From a bacterium (GTDB lineage Bacteria > Zhuqueibacterota > Zhuqueibacteria > Zhuqueibacterales > Zhuqueibacteraceae), in contig JAKLJX010000030.1 of the NCBI GenBank assembly GCA_023150945.1, forward strand, positions 1-64,000: a stretch of 64,000 nucleotides of DNA, read 5' to 3'. Below the pieces are notes generated by a model, which was not told the DNA's origin, made no database searches, and worked only from the letters and a program-made list of their open reading frames with translations. Made by a program: the position numbers and the translations under genes. Positions 60,675 to 64,000 of the stretch are shown piece after piece (positions within the stretch are counted from its first letter, which is position 1; the number at the start of each line of letters is the position of its first letter).

Positions 60675-62981
60675 ATGTCGAAAAATGGCTGGTGGCCACA
60701 AGGTATGCTGCTGGTGCTGCTGCTGGGATCGGCGCCGGCGCTGCGCGGCCAGAATCCCGGCGAAATCCGCGGCAAAGTGGTGGATGCCCAAACCGGTGAA
60801 GTGCTGCCGGGCACCAGTGTGCAAATTCTGGGATCGTTGCTAGGCGCGGGCGCGGATGCCAACGGTGCCTTCGTCATCCGGCGCGTGCCGCCGGGCGGCT
60901 ACGTGTTGCGCGCCAGTTTGATCGGCTACCAGTTGGCGCGCGCGGAAGTCACGGTGCAAGCGGATGCGGTCGCGCGCGTCGAGTTTGCCCTCAACGGCAG
61001 CGTGCTCGAGATGAATGAAGTGGTGGTCACTGCCAGCCGCCAGCCGGAGGAGATTCAGCGGGCGGTGGTGAGCATCAGCGCGCTCAGCGGGGAGACGGCG
61101 CTGCGCCGCGATGCCGCCCGCCTCGACCGCGCGCTGGAGAGCATTCCCGGCGTGAGCCTGGTCGAGCAAAACGTCAACGTGCGCAACAGCTCGGGCTACA
61201 ACCGCGGTTTGGGCAGCCGCGTCTTGATTCTGCTCGACGGCGTGCCGGCCCTGCCCAGCGATTTCGGCAACATGAATTGGGACATCCTGCCGGTCACGGA
61301 TTTCGAGCGCGTGGAAGTCATCAAAGGCCCGTCGTCCGCGCTCTACGGCTCGTTCGCGCTCGGCGGCGTGATCAACGTGATCACCAAAGCGCCGATGCCG
61401 CAAGGCCGCTTGAGCCTGCGCACCAGCGCCGGCGTTTATGACGAGCCTTACTATCCCGAGTGGAAATGGACCGAACGCACACTGCGCTTCAACCGCCAGG
61501 ATGTGAGCTATTCGCGCCAGGCCGGCAAGCTCGGGTTTCGTTTTTCCGCGGGCCGTTCCGAGTCCACCGGCGACCGGCAGAACCGCCATTACCAGCGCTG
61601 GAACGCCACCGGCAAATTGATCTGGGGATTCGCGAGCAATACCGAGATCACTCTGTTCGGCGCCTATGCGCGCGACCGGCGCGGTGAGTTCGTGTGGTCG
61701 GATCTCGGCAATCCTTATCTCGTGCCCAACGCCACCGGCGGCCGGCCCGAGGATTTTGCCGAGTTTCGCCTGAAGCTGGACGCTTACACGCTCTACGGCC
61801 AGTGGCGCCAGCGCGTGAATGACTGGCTGGAATTCAAGCTGCGCACTTCCTTCGTGCGGCAATTGACCGGCAACCAGTTCCGCGTCTCCGGCGATTTCGA
61901 GCCGGCGCAAGGCCCGGGCGCAGATTTCCAAATCCGCAGCCAGATCGACAGCACGGTGAGCTTCGCGCTCGGCGTCGAGTACAAATACGACTTCGCCGAG
62001 CAGCGGCAAATCGGCCGCCACTTTGCCTACACCGTTTCGCCCTATTTTCAACAAGACTGGCAACCCACGCCGGGCTGGAAGGTCAACCTGGGAGTGCGGT
62101 TCGACCAGTATTATTTGCTGCCCGGCCCGGAACGTTACACCAAAACCGTTTTCAATCCCATCAAGAATCGCTTCGAGCGCATCGACATTGCCAATCCGCT
62201 GCCGGACGGGTTGGAGCAACAATATCTGAGTCCGCAGCTCGGCACGAGTTACGAATTGACTTCTGCCACCGTCTTTCATGCCTCGCTCGGCCGCGGCATT
62301 CGCATCCCGGTGTTGGGCGAGCGTTTCCTGCAATTCAACATTCCCATTCCCTTTCGCCCCAATGCGGAGATCGCCACCGAGCGCTCTTTTTCCGTGGAAG
62401 CCGGCGTGCGCCAGCGGCTGGGAGAGGTGGTCAATCTCGAAGTCACCGCCTTCTCCAACCGCTACACCGATTTGATCGAGCCGGTGTTTGTGCCGGAAGG
62501 CGCCAACTTCTACGCGATCCTGGTGAACATCCCCCAAGCCAAGGTCGAAGGCATCGAAGCTTCCAGCCGGTTTCGTTTTTGGCGGAATCGCCTGGGGCTG
62601 GACGCGAACGCGACCTGGACCAATCCCGTCATCACGGCGGTGGAAAAGGATCCGAAGATTCCCGTCACGTTTCAAGAGGGGGACTTGCTGAGTTATCGCC
62701 CGCGCGTGACGGGTTACCTTTCGCCATCGCTCACGCTGGGCGGGTGGGCGCTGGAAGCCGACTACAGTTTTGCCTCGCGGCTGCTGCGCGAGCAGGTGCA
62801 GATTTTCAAGGACGATCAGCGCGTGCCCAAGCGGCAACTGGACATGCGCATGCTGTATTCCTGGAACAATATCACTGCCCATGTGGCCGTGCGCAATCTG
62901 CTGCGCTACAACTATTATCAAGTCGAACGCAACATCAACGAAGTGCGTAATTTCTCCGCCGGGCTGCGCTGGGATTACTGA
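60675..62981 (+). CDS. TonB-dependent receptor with carboxypeptidase-regulatory-like N-domain
   Basis: A 768-residue outer-membrane receptor. Signal peptide about 1-25, then a CarboxypepD_reg-like domain (about 27-105: GEIRGKVVDAQTGEVLPGTS), the TonB-box/plug region (MNEVVVTASRQPEEIQ; plug about 115-235 with RVEVIKGPSSALYGSFALGG), and a 22-strand type barrel to the end (final residues SAGLRWDY with terminal aromatic). It takes up a scarce nutrient (siderophore, vitamin or glycan) using TonB. AGAGG at 60661-60665 gives a better spacing for the ATG at 60675 than for the one at 60669. No SusD-like partner follows. Confidence 0.92.
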   Translation: MSKNGWWPQGMLLVLLLGSAPALRGQNPGEIRGKVVDAQTGEVLPGTSVQILGSLLGAGADANGAFVIRRVPPGGYVLRASLIGYQLARAEVTVQADAVARVEFALNGSVLEMNEVVVTASRQPEEIQRAVVSISALSGETALRRDAARLDRALESIPGVSLVEQNVNVRNSSGYNRGLGSRVLILLDGVPALPSDFGNMNWDILPVTDFERVEVIKGPSSALYGSFALGGVINVITKAPMPQGRLSLRTSAGVYDEPYYPEWKWTERTLRFNRQDVSYSRQAGKLGFRFSAGRSESTGDRQNRHYQRWNATGKLIWGFASNTEITLFGAYARDRRGEFVWSDLGNPYLVPNATGGRPEDFAEFRLKLDAYTLYGQWRQRVNDWLEFKLRTSFVRQLTGNQFRVSGDFEPAQGPGADFQIRSQIDSTVSFALGVEYKYDFAEQRQIGRHFAYTVSPYFQQDWQPTPGWKVNLGVRFDQYYLLPGPERYTKTVFNPIKNRFERIDIANPLPDGLEQQYLSPQLGTSYELTSATVFHASLGRGIRIPVLGERFLQFNIPIPFRPNAEIATERSFSVEAGVRQRLGEVVNLEVTAFSNRYTDLIEPVFVPEGANFYAILVNIPQAKVEGIEASSRFRFWRNRLGLDANATWTNPVITAVEKDPKIPVTFQEGDLLSYRPRVTGYLSPSLTLGGWALEADYSFASRLLREQVQIFKDDQRVPKRQLDMRMLYSWNNITAHVAVRNLLRYNYYQVERNINEVRNFSAGLRWDY

Positions 62982-63037
62982 GTCACAGAAGTGGTTTCCT
63001 CGAAGTTCAATCGCTGCGACAAACAAAAATCTGCTCA

Positions 63038-63092
63038 CCGCCAGGACACGAAGGCATCAAGAAAAGAACTTGGTGCCTTCGTTTTTTGGCGG
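63038..63092. terminator. Long imperfect inverted repeat after the TonB receptor gene
   Basis: A 24-nt arm at 63038-63061 pairs with 63069-63092 with four mismatches and a 7-nt loop; the right arm contains GTTTTTTGG. It sits 57 bp after the receptor stop and could terminate its transcript. The CACGAAGGCA-type sequence is also a common dispersed intergenic phrase in environmental bacteria, so it may be a repeat element doing double duty. Confidence 0.55.
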
Positions 63093-63147
63093 CCGGATTT
63101 GGCTCCGGCTTGATCGGGATATAGTATTACTCTGGCAAAACTATCAC

Positions 63148-63233
63148 AACCGCGAAGTTTTTTACAAACCGCTAATTTACGCGAATACACGCTAATTGTT
63201 TTTATTCGCGTTGATTAGCGTTAATTCGCGGTT
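63148..63233. repeat. AT-rich inverted repeat
   Basis: Outer arms AACCGCGAA (63148-63156) and TTCGCGGTT (63225-63233) match perfectly. Inner arms at 63170-63187 and 63203-63220 match with two mismatches (CGCTAATTTACGCGAATA against CGCTAATCAACGCGAATA). It is distinctly AT-richer than the surrounding genes and has no coding content. Confidence 0.75.
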
Positions 63234-63552
63234 GACGGGTTTGGTTGCGGCAAGTTGCCGCGCTATGTTTCGCCTGTTGCGAATTCCGGCCGGGCGGCTC
63301 TGTATAAAATTGACGCGATTGACCGGATGGGCTAAAAGCCAAAGCCGGATCCTCTCTGCAGAGTTCAGCCCGTGCCAAGAAAGCAAAGCGTTTCATGCAA
63401 AGACGCCAGGAACGCGGCGAAAGACTCTCTTGAGGTTAAAACACTGCGTTCTCCGCACGCTCCGCGGCGCAGGCGGGTGCTTTGTGGTTCAGGAACTTTC
63501 AGAATTCTATTCTGACTTTGAGCGCCTTTATGACATACTCCCATCGTGATAA

Positions 63553-63789
63553 AAGGCCAGCTTGACCCCGACGGGGTCGCATGTAATAGCCCACGGGCAG
63601 CGTCCTGGGAACCGATGGGATCTGTCGCACTTAGCCCTGCAGGGGCAGCATTCCTGGCGTGGTTCTCTGGCGCCCCGCTGGGGCTTGGTGATTTCTCTTG
63701 ATTACGGCTTTTCCAGGGCGTTGCCCTGCGCTGCTACATTTCGCCCCCTTGGGGCTGGTTGTCTGTGCAACAGAATTCGACCTAACGTT
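63553..63789. repeat. Dispersed hairpin-rich repeat, long copy
   Basis: The longer relative of 16395-16593, in the same orientation. It includes CCCCGACGGGG, CCCACGGGCAGCGTCCTGGG, CCCTGCAGGGGCAGC, GGCGCCCCGCTGGGGC, TCCAGGGCGTTGCCCT and GCCCCCTTGGGGC, each self-complementary, so a transcript would fold into a row of short hairpins. About 237 bp here against 199 bp in the other copy. No transposase is nearby. Confidence 0.8.
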
Positions 63790-64000
63790 CTACGCCAGGT
63801 TTCAGACAAGCTGAAACCTCAAGCCCGCGAGCAGCAATAGGCCCGATTCATACACTGTTGTCTCGCACGAGGTATCCACTACCACTGTCATCCAGTTGTC
63901 ATCCAGTAAGGATCTTGTGAAGACTTGGGCACACGCCCTCGCTATTCAACTCAGAAGCTCACGGCGAAGGCGCGAAGAAAGCCGAGAAGGACTCTCTTGA

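Larger units (their letters stand above)
62982..64000. other. Long non-coding, repeat-rich tail
   Basis: About 1 kb without a supported gene. It contains the inverted repeats at 63038-63092 and 63148-63233, GCAAAG-rich phrases at 63385-63415, and the hairpin-rich element at 63553-63789. The open frames here have no domain, no ribosome binding site and coincide with repeats. GACTCTCTTGA occurs at about 63422-63432 and again at the window end (about 63990-64000), so repeats probably continue beyond it. Confidence 0.6.

Noticed and set aside
60840-63038. 732-codon open frame on the minus strand opposite the TonB receptor
   Set aside because: The receptor shows all expected motifs on the plus strand; the opposite frame is low-complexity and has none.

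Overview
The window is 64 kb of GC-rich, densely coded bacterial DNA. I found no rRNA, tRNA, phage, complete insertion sequence or CRISPR array. Three secreted proteins end in the FlgD-like beta-sandwich sorting module introduced by a 'YPNPFNP'-type motif. Together with a TonB-dependent receptor, many outer-surface lipoproteins and nrfHA, this points to a Gram-negative member of the FCB superphylum. A Calditrichota, KSB1-like or Ignavibacteria-like lineage is my best guess. That is an inference from motif style, not from a marker gene.

Layout. (1) 0.3-5.9 kb, minus strand: a three-subunit molybdenum hydroxylase (Mo, 2Fe-2S and FAD subunits) flanked by a thioredoxin-like exported protein and an NHL-repeat lipoprotein. 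(2) 6.3-7.6 kb, plus strand: an exported dienelactone hydrolase translationally coupled to an MTH1-like Nudix hydrolase. (3) 7.8-15.2 kb, minus strand: housekeeping genes ispF-ispD-queA-ruvB-ruvA-ruvC-yebC, then a SPOR lipoprotein and spmB/spmA. (4) 15.4-17.5 kb: queD, a MarR regulator with a four-cysteine tail, and a cytochrome P460/cytochrome c pair. (5) 17.7-20.7 kb: a secreted GH92 alpha-mannosidase.

(6) 20.9-51.7 kb: about 31 kb of genes all on the minus strand, read from wza at 51.7 kb down to a deacetylase-glycosyltransferase fusion at 20.9 kb. This is a Wzx/Wzy-type polysaccharide locus. It has an export protein, a chain-length protein, a CpsD-like ATPase lacking its P-loop lysine, a degenerate GGDEF protein, a priming sugar transferase, glycosyltransferases, a flippase and a polymerase. 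Interleaved with these are unusual phospho-chemistry genes: three APH-fold kinases (two fused to methyltransferase-like domains in opposite orders), two thymidylate-kinase-like proteins, an HprK-like P-loop protein, an ATP-grasp ligase, a PEP-mutase family enzyme next to a D-2-hydroxyacid dehydrogenase, two beta-propeller phytases and a giant modular surface protein. I propose that the product, or its use, involves phosphate or phosphonate groups. This is the most interesting part of the window, but the proposal is inference.

(7) 52.0-54.8 kb: two tandemly duplicated alginate-lyase-fold proteins, possibly acting on the polysaccharide. (8) 55.4-57.3 kb: nrfHA, ammonia-forming nitrite reductase with five CxxCH hemes. 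(9) 57.9-63.0 kb: an exported amidohydrolase, a lipoprotein and a TonB-dependent receptor.

Intergenic DNA carries several repeat families: a palindrome-cored element (five copies, three in tandem at 57.4-57.8 kb), a 200-237 bp hairpin-rich element at 16.4 and 63.6 kb, and long inverted repeats at 20.8, 63.04 and 63.15 kb.
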